From assembly GCA_963681975.1 (NCBI GenBank), contig OY820613.1, forward strand, positions 1,116,001 to 1,180,000: a stretch of DNA of 64,000 nucleotides. The letters run 5' to 3'. This document shows, piece after piece, positions 34,098 to 43,702 of this stretch. Below the pieces are notes generated by a model. It searched no databases and was not told the origin of the DNA. It saw only the letters and a list, made by a program, of their open reading frames with translations. The translations under genes were made by a program, and so were the position numbers. This stretch comes from JANELJ01 sp024511395 (GTDB taxonomy: Bacteria > Pseudomonadota > Gammaproteobacteria > GRL18). The first letter of the stretch is position 1. Each line of letters opens with the position of its first letter.

Positions 34098-34919
34098 TTA
34101 AATATTACGCAGTAACTCGTTAATACCGACTTTACCCAGAGTTTTAGCATCCACCTGTTTAACAATGACTGCACAGTACAGGCTGTATTTACCGTCTGCA
34201 GAAGGTAGATTACCAGATACCACTACCGAACCGGCAGGAATGCGGCCATAGGTAATTTCATCGGTCATACGGTTATAGATACGGGTACTCTGACCAATAT
34301 ATACGCCCATGGAAATAACTGAGCCTTCTTCCACAATAACACCTTCAACCACTTCAGAACGGGCACCGATAAAGCAATTGTCTTCAATAATGGTGGGTCC
34401 GGCCTGCAATGGCTCCAGAACACCGCCAATACCGACACCGCCTGAAAGATGGACGTTTTTACCAATCTGTGCACAGGAGCCGACAGTTGCCCAGGTATCG
34501 ACCATGGTACCGCTGTCCACATAGGCGCCAATATTACAGTAAGATGGCATCAGCACGACGCCCGGAGCAATATAAACACCTTTACGAACGGTAGCAAGAG
34601 GCACAACACGAATACCGGCTTCACGGAAGTCTCTGGAGTTAAAGTCCTGGAACTTGGACTCAACCTTGTCAAAGTAATTAGTGGAAGCGCCTTTCATAAA
34701 ATGGTTGTCTTCGATACGAAAAGACAGTAAAACGGCTTTTTTCAGCCACTGGTTAACCACCCAGTCACCGTCAATCTTTTCAGCAACTCGCAGGCGACCG
34801 GTATCAAGCATATGAATAGCTTCCGATACGGCTTCTTTTACATGGGTATCCACCGTGGCCGGAGTGATTTCAGCCCGGTTTTCAAAGGCCTGTTCGATTA
34901 CTTCTTGCATATCAGTCAT
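34098..34919 (-). CDS. dapD: Tetrahydrodipicolinate N-succinyltransferase
   Basis: DapD adds succinate from succinyl-CoA to tetrahydrodipicolinate in the diaminopimelate route. The 273-residue protein has an N-terminal helical domain and a left-handed beta-helix of hexapeptide repeats (about 100-240), with the usual VGSCAQIGKNVHLSGGVGIGG. AAGGA precedes the ATG. It starts two bases after the dapC stop, so the two are coupled. Confidence 0.95.
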   Translation of the reverse strand: MTDMQEVIEQAFENRAEITPATVDTHVKEAVSEAIHMLDTGRLRVAEKIDGDWVVNQWLKKAVLLSFRIEDNHFMKGASTNYFDKVESKFQDFNSRDFREAGIRVVPLATVRKGVYIAPGVVLMPSYCNIGAYVDSGTMVDTWATVGSCAQIGKNVHLSGGVGIGGVLEPLQAGPTIIEDNCFIGARSEVVEGVIVEEGSVISMGVYIGQSTRIYNRMTDEITYGRIPAGSVVVSGNLPSADGKYSLYCAVIVKQVDAKTLGKVGINELLRNI

Positions 34920-34921
34920 AA

Positions 34922-36130
34922 TTATTCCTTGTAACGCTTTAAATAAGTGCGTATTCGTTGAGCCGCTTCAATGCACTCCTGCAGAGGTGCCACTAAAGCA
35001 ATTCTTACATAGCCGAGGCCGGGATTGGCCTGACCGGTTGTTCTAGACAGGTAACTGCCGGGAAGTACAGTGATATGCTGTTCTTCATACAGTTTTGAGG
35101 CAAATTTTTCATCATCCCCGCAGGGAACTTTGAGCCAGATATAAAAGGATCCTGGTGGTGCGGATATATCGATTACGGGATCGAGAATTTTTATAAACGC
35201 CTGGTATTTTTCACGGTAGAGGTCACGATTCTGACGTACATGGTCTTCATCCTGCCACAGAGCCATACTGGCATGCTGGGTGGGTAAGGGCATGGCTGAA
35301 CCGTGATAGGTCCGGTACAGAAAAAACTTTTGAATAATATCAGCATCTCCGGCTACAAAACCGGAGCGCAGACCGGGAACATTGGAACGCTTGGACAGAC
35401 TGTTAAAGGCTATCAGGTTTTTAAAATCGGTAATGCCCATATCACTGGCGACTTCAAGCAGTCCCGGCGGCGGTCGGCTTTCATCCTGATAAACTTCTGA
35501 ATAGCACTCATCCGAGGCAATAATAATATTAAAATACTGGGCTATTTTAATGAGCTGCTGTAACAGGATTTTGTCCATTACCTCACCGGAAGGATTACCC
35601 GGTGAGCAGATATAAAGAAGTTGCACATGTTTCCAGATTTTTTTTGGAATGCTGTCAAAGTCCGGAATATAGTAGGTCCGTTCGCAGGCATTGGCAAAAT
35701 AGGGCGTGGCACCGGCCAGTATGGCAGCCCCTTCATAAATCTGGTAAAAGGGGTTGGGCATAATCACCAGCGGATCTTTTTCTCTGGTGTTGATCACCGC
35801 CTGGGCAAAGGCAAACAGGGCTTCACGAGTGCCGTTTACCGGTAACACCTGAGTTTCCGGGTCAATTCCGTTTTCTGGTAAGTGATAGCGTTTTTCTATC
35901 CATTGAGCAATGGCCTGACGTAATTCAGGCATGCCCCTAGTGGTTGGATATTGAGCCAGGGTATCCAGGTTTTTCTTAATAGTATCAAAAACAAACTCGG
36001 GCGGTTCATATTTGGGTTCGCCAATGGAAAGGGATATATGCTTTAATTGCCCATTGGGATAGATAGACTGTTTTAATTTAGCTAGTTGTTCAAATGGATA
36101 TGGTTTTAGCAACTCTAGTGCTGGATTCAT
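34922..36130 (-). CDS. dapC: Succinyldiaminopimelate aminotransferase
   Basis: A fold-type I PLP aminotransferase that makes N-succinyl-LL-diaminopimelate. The 402-residue protein has CSPGNPSGEV, ASDECYSEVY and the PLP lysine in FNSLSKRSNVPGLRSGF. Length and order before dapD match the proteobacterial dapC-dapD pair. Confidence 0.92.
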   Translation of the reverse strand: MNPALELLKPYPFEQLAKLKQSIYPNGQLKHISLSIGEPKYEPPEFVFDTIKKNLDTLAQYPTTRGMPELRQAIAQWIEKRYHLPENGIDPETQVLPVNGTREALFAFAQAVINTREKDPLVIMPNPFYQIYEGAAILAGATPYFANACERTYYIPDFDSIPKKIWKHVQLLYICSPGNPSGEVMDKILLQQLIKIAQYFNIIIASDECYSEVYQDESRPPPGLLEVASDMGITDFKNLIAFNSLSKRSNVPGLRSGFVAGDADIIQKFFLYRTYHGSAMPLPTQHASMALWQDEDHVRQNRDLYREKYQAFIKILDPVIDISAPPGSFYIWLKVPCGDDEKFASKLYEEQHITVLPGSYLSRTTGQANPGLGYVRIALVAPLQECIEAAQRIRTYLKRYKE

Positions 36131-36229
36131 TCTCTGACTCTCAAAATCTGACCGCGGAATTATAAATGAAAAGTATCATAACAGGCAAATGATCTTTGCT
36201 ATTTTGCTTAATGGTAATACAATAATTAA

Positions 36230-36616
36230 ATGATTAAGTCGTCTAATTATATTGCTTTGCACCATGGCAGCCTGGTCATTCAGGATCTGTCGGCTTCCCT
36301 TGATTTTTATTGCCGGATCCTGGGCATGCAGCAGAACCGATTTCGTCCGGAAATGGTTTTTGAAGGTGTCTGGCTGGATATCGGTATCCAGCAGATCCAT
36401 TTACTAAAGCTGCCCAGAACGGAGTTTTATCCCGATAGCTACCCACCGGAACATGCTGGACGGGACCGGCATCTGGCCATTCATGTACAGGATGTGGACA
36501 GTATCAAATCCAGCCTTGAGTCTCATGAGATTGCTTTTACCATGAGCCGTTCCGGTCGTCCGGCGCTGTTCTGCCGGGATCCGGACGGCAACGGCTTGGA
36601 GTTTATCCAGATATAA
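36230..36616 (+). CDS. VOC-superfamily (glyoxalase-like) protein
   Basis: The 128-residue protein has the two beta-alpha-beta-beta-beta modules of the VOC fold: HHGSLVIQDLSASLDFYCRILG at the start, HLAIHVQDVD in the middle and FCRDPDGNGLEFIQ at the end. His and Glu residues in these places usually bind a divalent metal. The substrate is not predictable. It converges on glnD with a 12-base gap. Confidence 0.85.
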   Translation: MIKSSNYIALHHGSLVIQDLSASLDFYCRILGMQQNRFRPEMVFEGVWLDIGIQQIHLLKLPRTEFYPDSYPPEHAGRDRHLAIHVQDVDSIKSSLESHEIAFTMSRSGRPALFCRDPDGNGLEFIQI

Positions 36617-36628
36617 GTTTGTCGCCGG

Positions 36629-39334
36629 CTATTCCAGTTCATCCACCCGCTTGATAATGCTGCGCCGTATCTGTTCCTGTTTCTTAATATCAGTAATAAT
36701 CTGCTGATTTTCATCGCGAATAACAAAAACGTCTTCTACTTTTTCCCCGAAAGTAGAAATTTTGGCATTTTCCAGGGAAATATTCTGTTCCACCAGTGCC
36801 TGACCAATGCGGGACAGCAGCGCTGGACGATTGGAGGCGGTAATGGTCATAATGGACTGGTTGTGTTCCAGGTCTTCATCAAACTGCACCTTGGTTTCCA
36901 GAGAGAACTGTTTCTGAGTCCGGCTGAGTCGTTGACTGGACTGAGGTAACTCAAACTGTTCCTGTGAGAGTTTTTCCTCCAGGGACTGACGAATACAGTC
37001 CCGCCGTTCCGGATCTTCAATGGCATCGCCGTTTTCATCCAGTACAAAATAAGTATGGTAGGTGTAACCATTGGATGAGGTAAAGGTTTTGGCTTCAAAG
37101 ACGTCCAGCACCTGCTGAGACAGTATGGAAGTGGCTAGGGCAAACACATAATCTTTTTTGGGTGTATAAACAAAAATTTCCGTACCTCCGCGCTGATTAT
37201 GGTTATTAACCAGAACAATAGTATTTTTTGTTTTCTCTGAATCTGCGCTCTGCAGACCATTCAGAACAGCAGCGGTCTGTCCGACGATTTCATCAGGCTG
37301 TAGTTTAATAAGATATTCAGCAGGCAGGGTCGCCCATAAGTCATTAACCGCCTGTTCCTTGTAGCCCTGTTGGGTCAGCTGCAGCATAGCCAGGGCTTTG
37401 GCATTATTAATGACTTCATCCTGTTCCTGCTGGTTTTCCAGCCCCTTGTTCAGAGCGATACGGGTGAGGTTATAGAGCTGTAGTAACAGTGCGGCTTTCC
37501 AGCTGTTCCAGACCTTGGGACTGGTAGCGCGAATGTCAGAAACGGTCAGCAGGTATAAGTAATCCAGGTACAGGTGATCCCCGACGACCATGGCAAACTC
37601 ATGTACCACTGCGGGATCATTAATGTCCTTACGTTGTGCAGTCATGGACATAACCAGATGGTTACGCACCAGCCAGCACACCAGACGGGTATCGCTCAGG
37701 TTTAAATCGTGCCGCTGACAGAACTGCTCGGCATCAGTGGCCCCCAGTATTTCATGATTGCCGCCCCGACCCTTGGCAATATCGTGAAACAGGCAGGCTA
37801 GGTACAGAAGTTCAGGTTTGGGGATCATTTTGGCAATTTTACTGGCCAGCGGCAGTTCATCATCGTGTTCCGGTACAAACAGCCTGCGGGCATTACGTAA
37901 TACCTTCAGTGTGTGTTCATCTACGGTATAGGCATGGTAGAGATCATGTTGCATCTGGCCGACAATTTTTTTAAATTCCGGGATATATTCAGCCAGTACC
38001 CCATAGCGGTTCATGCGGCGCATTTCATGGGTAATACCAAAGGGCTGGCGCAGAATTTCCATAAACAGACTGCGGCAGCGCAGGTCTTTACGAAAACTGT
38101 CATCAATCAGGTAACGATGTGCCCGGATCAGACGGATGGTACTGGCCCTGATGCCCTTAAGCTCGGGATCCTGACAGAGCAGTAAAAAAATTTCCAGCAG
38201 TGCAAACGGGTAGTTACGAAATACAAACTGGTTAGCGGCCGCAATATAACCTTTGTAGTTAATAAAACGGCGGTTGATTTTTTGTGGTTTGGCATCAGAA
38301 TCACCATAGATAATGACTTCCTGAAAATATTGCAGCAACATTTCATTAAGCCGTTCCAGTTCCATAACGGTCTGGTAATACTCGGTCATAAAACATTCAA
38401 CGGCCAGTTTGCCTTCCTGATCGGTATAACCGAACTGTGCCGCCAGCTCACGCTGGTAATCAAACAACAGGCGTTCTTCATGACGTTTGCATAAAATATG
38501 CAGGGCAAAGCGGATTTTCCACAGGAAATTCTGGCCGTTTTCCAGCTGCTCATATTCTTGGGGAGTCAGGAAATTATGCCCGATAAGCTGTTTAAGGCTG
38601 TCTACATTAAAATGTCGCTTGGCTACCCAGCCGATGATCTGAATGTCTCTCAGACCACCGGGGCCTTCCTTGATATTAGGTTCAAGATTATAGGCGGTTT
38701 CATTAAATTTCAGGTAACGACGCTGTTTTTCCGCAATTTTAGCCTCGGTAAATTCTCTGGTGGGCCAGATATTGTCCGGACTGAGCTGAGAAGTCAACTG
38801 TTCAAATAAAGCCGGCTCACCGGTGATCAGGCGGGATTCCATTAAATTGCTAATGATGGTGATATCACCCGCAGCTTCGCTAATACATTCTTCCACCGTG
38901 CGTACACTATGGCCGATTTCCAGACCGATATCCCACAACAGGGCAATAAACATATGCAGATTATCCACAAATTCTTTATTGGCTGGATTATCGGATTCCA
39001 GATCATGTTCTTCATCATGCAGTAATAGCAGATCGACATCACTATAGGGATGCAGTTCACCGCGACCGTAGCCGCCCACAGCAACCAGGGAGGCATTATT
39101 ACCCAGATGGTAAAAATCCCAGGCCAGGGTCAGTATAATATTAATGGCCTGGGCCCGTTCATGGATCAGATGCACAATATTATGCTGGTTCTGAAATTGC
39201 TGAACCTGAGTATCGTAAATGGATTTAACAGCATTTTTTAAGGGCATGACCGGTGACTGGGCTTCAGCCAGTTCAGTCTGTAATGCTTTGACATCAAACA
39301 GCAGTTCTATGGCTGGCGGGACAGTAAGTTCCAT
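36629..39334 (-). CDS. glnD: GlnD, bifunctional uridylyltransferase/uridylyl-removing enzyme
   Basis: GlnD adds or removes UMP on PII proteins in response to glutamine and so controls nitrogen assimilation. The 901-residue protein has the nucleotidyltransferase motif GGYGRGELHPYSDVDLL near residues 88-104, an HD domain with LFHDIAKGRGGNHE near residue 525, and two C-terminal ACT domains. The ATG at 39332-39334 was preferred to a TTG one codon earlier. The order map-glnD-dapC-dapD is a standard gammaproteobacterial one. Confidence 0.95.
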   Translation of the reverse strand: MELTVPPAIELLFDVKALQTELAEAQSPVMPLKNAVKSIYDTQVQQFQNQHNIVHLIHERAQAINIILTLAWDFYHLGNNASLVAVGGYGRGELHPYSDVDLLLLHDEEHDLESDNPANKEFVDNLHMFIALLWDIGLEIGHSVRTVEECISEAAGDITIISNLMESRLITGEPALFEQLTSQLSPDNIWPTREFTEAKIAEKQRRYLKFNETAYNLEPNIKEGPGGLRDIQIIGWVAKRHFNVDSLKQLIGHNFLTPQEYEQLENGQNFLWKIRFALHILCKRHEERLLFDYQRELAAQFGYTDQEGKLAVECFMTEYYQTVMELERLNEMLLQYFQEVIIYGDSDAKPQKINRRFINYKGYIAAANQFVFRNYPFALLEIFLLLCQDPELKGIRASTIRLIRAHRYLIDDSFRKDLRCRSLFMEILRQPFGITHEMRRMNRYGVLAEYIPEFKKIVGQMQHDLYHAYTVDEHTLKVLRNARRLFVPEHDDELPLASKIAKMIPKPELLYLACLFHDIAKGRGGNHEILGATDAEQFCQRHDLNLSDTRLVCWLVRNHLVMSMTAQRKDINDPAVVHEFAMVVGDHLYLDYLYLLTVSDIRATSPKVWNSWKAALLLQLYNLTRIALNKGLENQQEQDEVINNAKALAMLQLTQQGYKEQAVNDLWATLPAEYLIKLQPDEIVGQTAAVLNGLQSADSEKTKNTIVLVNNHNQRGGTEIFVYTPKKDYVFALATSILSQQVLDVFEAKTFTSSNGYTYHTYFVLDENGDAIEDPERRDCIRQSLEEKLSQEQFELPQSSQRLSRTQKQFSLETKVQFDEDLEHNQSIMTITASNRPALLSRIGQALVEQNISLENAKISTFGEKVEDVFVIRDENQQIITDIKKQEQIRRSIIKRVDELE

Positions 39335-39376
39335 CAATAAGTTTCCATCAGGTTGGGGGGGGTGTTAGTTTCAGAA

Positions 39377-40150
39377 TTAAATCGGACTGGTTTCGCCTTC
39401 ACGCAGGGTGAGTATTTCAAAGCCGTCAGTGGTGACTAAAATGGTATGCTCCCATTGCGCAGACAGGCTGCGGTCCTTGGTCACCACCGTCCATTTATCC
39501 GGTAACACTCTGACATGACGCTTACCGGCATTGATCATGGGCTCAATGGTAAACGTCATGCCTTCTTCCAGAACTTCGCGGGTGCCGGGTTTGCCATAAT
39601 GAAGTACTTGGGGATCTTCGTGGAAGTTAAGCCCGATACCATGACCACAGTACTCTCTGACCACGGAAAAATTCTCTTTTTCAGCGTGTCTGGATATGGC
39701 ATAGCCGATATCCCCTAGGTGAATGCCTGGTTTGACCATTTCTATACCCATATACAGACATTCGCGACTGACCCGGCATAAGCGTTCGGACAGAATTTTA
39801 GGCTTGCCAATCATAAACATCATACTGGTGTCGCCATGGTAACCGTCTTTGATTACGGTAATATCTACATTGATAATATCACCGCTTTTAAGTTTTTTGT
39901 CACTGGGGATGCCGTGGCAGATCTGATTATTGACAGAGGTACAGATGGATTTTGGAAAACCATGATAATCCAGCGGAGCAGGGATGGCCTGCTGTTCATT
40001 TACTATATAATCGTGGCAGATCCGATCCAGCTCATCGGTGGTAATACCCGCCTGAACATGAGGTGTGATCATTTCCAGTACATCGGCGGCCAGCTTGCCG
40101 GCGATGCGCATTTTTTCGATTTCTTCTGGGGTTTTTATATTGATACTCAT
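39377..40150 (-). CDS. map: Methionine aminopeptidase, type I
   Basis: Map removes the N-terminal methionine from new proteins. The 257-residue metalloenzyme shows the ligand motifs INVDITVIKDGYHGDT, CGHGIGLNFHEDP, TIEPM and WEHTILVT. It is divergent from rpsB, as in most gammaproteobacteria, across a gap of about 350 bases. Confidence 0.95.
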   Translation of the reverse strand: MSINIKTPEEIEKMRIAGKLAADVLEMITPHVQAGITTDELDRICHDYIVNEQQAIPAPLDYHGFPKSICTSVNNQICHGIPSDKKLKSGDIINVDITVIKDGYHGDTSMMFMIGKPKILSERLCRVSRECLYMGIEMVKPGIHLGDIGYAISRHAEKENFSVVREYCGHGIGLNFHEDPQVLHYGKPGTREVLEEGMTFTIEPMINAGKRHVRVLPDKWTVVTKDRSLSAQWEHTILVTTDGFEILTLREGETSPI

Positions 40151-40255
40151 ATAGTCTTTTTGCGGCTCAAATTAGGCTGTTATATTCAGTTCGGGGCATT
40201 ATCTCTTTTATTGCTGTGATATTCAAAGTTTATTGCTTTCACAGGCAAAGAAAGA

Positions 40256-40284
40256 TTGTTGTTTTCAGGCTTTTATGGAATAAT
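40256..40284 (+). promoter_or_regulatory. Promoter of rpsB-tsf
   Basis: TTGTTG at 40256-40261 and AATAAT at 40279-40284 are separated by 17 bases and followed by a GC-rich ACGCACGCCC discriminator, typical of stringently controlled ribosomal promoters. Transcription would begin near 40291, leaving a leader of about 208 bases. No gene is seen in the 348-base map-rpsB gap. Confidence 0.5.
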
Positions 40285-40441
40285 ACGCACGCCCTGATAT
40301 GTGTGGAAAGTTATATGTAGGTTATATAGTTAGTAGCATCTGTTCAGGGACAATCATTTAAATTCCCTGTGAATTTAATTAATCCGAACCTGTATCGACA
40401 CATAAATCCGGGTGCTCGGGATGTACTGCAAGGTATTGAAC

Positions 40442-40477
40442 GGGTTGGTTTATGGGATACGGGTGAGATCCCAACCC
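40442..40477 (+). promoter_or_regulatory. Hairpin in the rpsB leader, possible S2 binding site
   Basis: GGGTTGG (40442-40448) pairs with CCAACCC (40471-40477), with a 22-base interior, ending 22 bases before the rpsB start codon. In related bacteria protein S2 represses rpsB-tsf through the leader RNA. The position fits, but the exact match to that motif was not tested. Confidence 0.45.
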
Positions 40478-40498
40478 TTATTTAAAGGAACAAAAATT

Positions 40499-41251
40499 AT
40501 GGCAAAAGTCACTATGCGCCAGATGCTAGAAGCAGGCGTTCATTTCGGTCACCAAACTCGCTACTGGAATCCTAAAATGGGTCAATATATTTTCGGTGAG
40601 CGTAATAAAATTCATATTATCAACCTGGAAAAAACGCTGCCAATGTTCAATGATGCCATGAACTTTATCAGCCAGGTTGCATCCAAGCGCGGCAAGGTTC
40701 TGTTTGTAGGCACCAAGCGTGCGGCAAGCCGTGCAATTAAAGAACAGGCTCTTCGCTGTAATATGTCTTATGTGAACCATCGCTGGTTAGGCGGTATGCT
40801 GACTAACTTTAAAACCGTTAAGCAGTCTATCAAGCGCCTGAAGTATCTGGAAAAAGCCTCTACTGACGGTACTTTTGATACCCTGACCAAAAAAGAAGTG
40901 CTGATGCATTCCCGTGAACTGGACAAACTGGAAAAAAGTCTGGGCGGTATTAAAGATATGAACAACCTGCCTCAGGCTCTGTTTGTTATTGATGTCGGTC
41001 ATGAAAAAATTGCGATTCAGGAAGCCAATAAACTGGGTATTCCTGTGATTGGTGTGGTTGATACCAACAATAAAGCTGAAGGTATTGATTATATTATCCC
41101 AGGTAATGATGATGCAATTCGTGCTATCAATCTGTATACATCGGCTGTGGCTGACAGCATTCTGGATGCCAAGTCTGCCAGTACTGAAGTGGTTGCTGAT
41201 GATTTTGTTGAAGTGGATGCTGCAGTAGAAGTTGAAAAGCAGACATCATAA
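40499..41251 (+). CDS. rpsB: 30S ribosomal protein S2
   Basis: The start is the ATG at 40499 (MAKVTMRQMLEAGVHFGHQTR), preceded by AAAGGA; a longer frame upstream lies in the leader. The 250-residue protein has the S2 signatures VHFGHQTRYWNPKM and PVIGVVDTN. The acidic C-terminal tail is usual. tsf follows after an attenuator-like hairpin. Confidence 0.97.
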   Translation: MAKVTMRQMLEAGVHFGHQTRYWNPKMGQYIFGERNKIHIINLEKTLPMFNDAMNFISQVASKRGKVLFVGTKRAASRAIKEQALRCNMSYVNHRWLGGMLTNFKTVKQSIKRLKYLEKASTDGTFDTLTKKEVLMHSRELDKLEKSLGGIKDMNNLPQALFVIDVGHEKIAIQEANKLGIPVIGVVDTNNKAEGIDYIIPGNDDAIRAINLYTSAVADSILDAKSASTEVVADDFVEVDAAVEVEKQTS

Positions 41252-41269
41252 GCATTATATAGTGTATAA

Positions 41270-41307
41270 GTCCGGTTTAAGTCAGGTGATTTAAGCCGGA
41301 CAATTTT
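41270..41307 (+). terminator. Attenuator-like hairpin between rpsB and tsf
   Basis: GTCCGGTTTAA pairs with TTAAGCCGGAC (11 bp, one G-U) around a nine-base loop, then AATTTTT. It should partly end transcription after rpsB. Confidence 0.75.
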
Positions 41308-41389
41308 TATTGAGAATTTAAATTAGTGAGTAGAAACTAAGTTGAGACTTTTCTCTTCTGCTGATTAAAGAAACAGAGGTCAAAGAACA

Positions 41390-42271
41390 ATGGCAATTAC
41401 TGCTGCAATGGTAAAAGAACTGCGCGAGCGTACGGGCGCAGGTATGATGGAGTGCAAAAAAGCACTGGTTGAAATGGATGGTGATATTGATGCAGCCATC
41501 GAACATATGCGTAAAACCGGTCTGGCAAAAGCGGACAAAAAAGCCGGTCGTATCGCGGCTGAAGGTAAAGTGGTTGCAGAATTCAGTGATGATAATAAAA
41601 AAGGCGTCATGCTGGAAGTTAACTGTGAAACCGACTTCGTTGCCATGGGTGATGAGTTCGGTAATTTTGCCAGCGCTGTGGCTAAGCGTATTTTAGAATC
41701 TAATCCGGCTAATGTTGAAGAACTGCTGCAGATGCCTTTAAATGATGGTGATTCTGACACCATTGAAACGGTACTGAAAACCATGATTGCAAAAATCGGT
41801 GAAAACATGTCAGTACGTCGTTTTGTGACTTTTGAAACCGAAGGTCAGTTGGGTGCCTATCTGCACGGTACCAAGATTGGTGTAGTGGTTGATATGCAGG
41901 GCAGTAATGAAGAACTGATTAAGGATGTGGCCATGCATGTTGCCGCTAGTAATCCTAAGGGTCTGGATGAAGCCTCTCTTGATGCCGCTGAACTGGCCAA
42001 GGAAAAAGAAATTGCAGCAGCCGAAGCGGCTAACAGCGGTAAGCCTGAAAATATTATTGAGAAAATTGTTGAAGGTAAAATTAAGCGTTTTATCAAGGAC
42101 AATACTCTGCTGGGTCAGGCTTTTGTTAAAGATCCTGATATCACCGTTGAAAAACTGGTTAAAGATGCTGATGCTAAAGTTCTGGGCTTTACCCGTCTGG
42201 AAGTGGGTGAAGGTATTGAGAAGAAATCAGAAGATTTTGCATCAGAAGTTATGGCTCAAATTGGCAGTTAA
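41390..42271 (+). CDS. tsf: Elongation factor Ts
   Basis: EF-Ts exchanges GDP for GTP on EF-Tu. The 293-residue protein has the N-terminal LRERTGAGMMECKKAL UBA-like motif, ETDFVA at about residue 80 and a C-terminal dimerisation-type helix region. It is slightly longer than the E. coli protein (283). pyrH follows. Confidence 0.96.
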   Translation: MAITAAMVKELRERTGAGMMECKKALVEMDGDIDAAIEHMRKTGLAKADKKAGRIAAEGKVVAEFSDDNKKGVMLEVNCETDFVAMGDEFGNFASAVAKRILESNPANVEELLQMPLNDGDSDTIETVLKTMIAKIGENMSVRRFVTFETEGQLGAYLHGTKIGVVVDMQGSNEELIKDVAMHVAASNPKGLDEASLDAAELAKEKEIAAAEAANSGKPENIIEKIVEGKIKRFIKDNTLLGQAFVKDPDITVEKLVKDADAKVLGFTRLEVGEGIEKKSEDFASEVMAQIGS

Positions 42272-42291
42272 TTTCGCTTAACTGCTCTCCC

Positions 42292-42318
42292 GCTTTCTGG
42301 TCTTAATGGCCAGAAAGC
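42292..42318 (+). other. Hairpin between tsf and pyrH
   Basis: GCTTTCTGG and CCAGAAAGC form a nine-bp stem around a nine-base loop. No T tract follows, so it is more likely an RNA processing or stability element than a terminator. Confidence 0.5.
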
Positions 42319-42364
42319 ACAGAGAAATTCAAATATCGACCCAAATAATAAAAAGGAGCAGCCT

Positions 42365-43075
42365 GTGAGCGTAAAATATCAAAGAATCCTGTTAAAACTC
42401 AGCGGTGAGGCTTTAATGGGGGAACAGAATTTTGGTATTGAACCGCAGGTTCTGACCTACATTTCCAAAGAGGTCAAGAATCTGATTAACCAGGGTGTTC
42501 AGGTCGGTATTGTTATTGGCGGAGGTAATATCTTCCGTGGTGTCGGTCTGGCTGCTTCAGGCATGGACCGGGTAGCCGGTGACCATATGGGTATGCTGGC
42601 TACTGTTATTAATTCCCTAGCTCTGCAGGATGCACTGGAAAAAAACGGTGTAGCGGCACGAGTCATGTCTGCTTTACCTATTCATCAGGTCTGTGAAGAC
42701 TATATCCGCCGAAAGGCCATTCGTCACTTGGAAAAGGGGCGAGTGGTTATTTTTGCTGCCGGTACCGGAACCCCGTTTTTTACCACAGATTCTGCTGCCA
42801 GTCTGCGCGGCATAGAAATAGAAGCCGATGTGGTTATTAAAGCCACCAAGGTAGATGGGGTTTATACGGCTGATCCGGTTAAGGACTCCAGTGCAACTTT
42901 AATTAAGCATCTGACGTATGATGAAGTACTGCAGAAAAAATTAAATGTCATGGATGCCACAGCTATTGTTCTGTGCAGGGATCATAATATGCCAGTGCGT
43001 GTGTACAACATGACCAAGGAAGGTGCTTTGCAGAAAGTCATTGAAGGCGGCGATGAAGGTACGCTTGTTGAGTAA
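42365..43075 (+). CDS. pyrH: UMP kinase
   Basis: PyrH phosphorylates UMP to UDP and belongs to the amino-acid kinase fold. The 236-residue protein shows LLKLSGEAL, VIGGGNIFRG and the late TKVDGVYTADPVKD motif. Its start, preceded by AAAAGGAG, follows tsf by 93 bases. Length is that of the family. Confidence 0.96.
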   Translation: MSVKYQRILLKLSGEALMGEQNFGIEPQVLTYISKEVKNLINQGVQVGIVIGGGNIFRGVGLAASGMDRVAGDHMGMLATVINSLALQDALEKNGVAARVMSALPIHQVCEDYIRRKAIRHLEKGRVVIFAAGTGTPFFTTDSAASLRGIEIEADVVIKATKVDGVYTADPVKDSSATLIKHLTYDEVLQKKLNVMDATAIVLCRDHNMPVRVYNMTKEGALQKVIEGGDEGTLVE

Positions 43076-43143
43076 AAAAGCTGAGTGAAGGGTGATAAAA
43101 GACCAGAATAATGCCTGGTGTTATCCGCAGGAGAATAAAATAG

Positions 43144-43701
43144 ATGATTAATGAAGTAAAAAATGATGCCGCGACCCGTATGGGTAAAACCATTGAATCC
43201 CTGAAACAGGATCTGATGAAAATCAGAACCGGGCGGGCACACACCAGTTTGCTGGACAGTATTACCGTAGAATATTACGGCAGTGAAACCCCTTTAAACC
43301 AGGTGGCCAATGTGTCTGTTCTGGATTCCAGGACGCTGTCTATCCAGGTGTGGGAAAAACAGCTGATCCCTGTAGTGGAAAAAGCCATTCTAAGTTCCAA
43401 TTTGGGCCTCAATCCAGCGACTAATGGTGAACTGGTACGTTTACCTTTACCGCCTTTAACAGAAGAATCCCGTAAAGGTTTAATTAAAGTGGTACGCCAG
43501 GAAGGTGAAAATGCCAAGGTGGCTATTCGTAATATCCGTCGCGATGCCAATAGTTCCTTAAAGGAACTGGAAAAAGAAAAAGAAATTTCTGAAGATGAAG
43601 AACGTCGCGCTCAGGATGAGATTCAAAAACTGACCGACAAGCATGTTAAGGAAATTGATCAGATTCTTGCAGAAAAAGAAAAAGAACTGATGGAAATCTA
43701 A
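43144..43701 (+). CDS. frr: Ribosome recycling factor
   Basis: RRF, with EF-G, splits the post-termination ribosome. The 185-residue protein has KIRTGRAHTSLLD and the long helices that form its tRNA-shaped body (ending DEIQKLTDKHVKEIDQIL). It precedes uppS by one base. Confidence 0.96.
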   Translation: MINEVKNDAATRMGKTIESLKQDLMKIRTGRAHTSLLDSITVEYYGSETPLNQVANVSVLDSRTLSIQVWEKQLIPVVEKAILSSNLGLNPATNGELVRLPLPPLTEESRKGLIKVVRQEGENAKVAIRNIRRDANSSLKELEKEKEISEDEERRAQDEIQKLTDKHVKEIDQILAEKEKELMEI

Positions 43702-43702
43702 A

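Noticed and set aside
40412..40498. N-terminal extension of S2
   Set aside because: The extra codons lie in the leader hairpin; the normal S2 start at 40499 has a good ribosome site.
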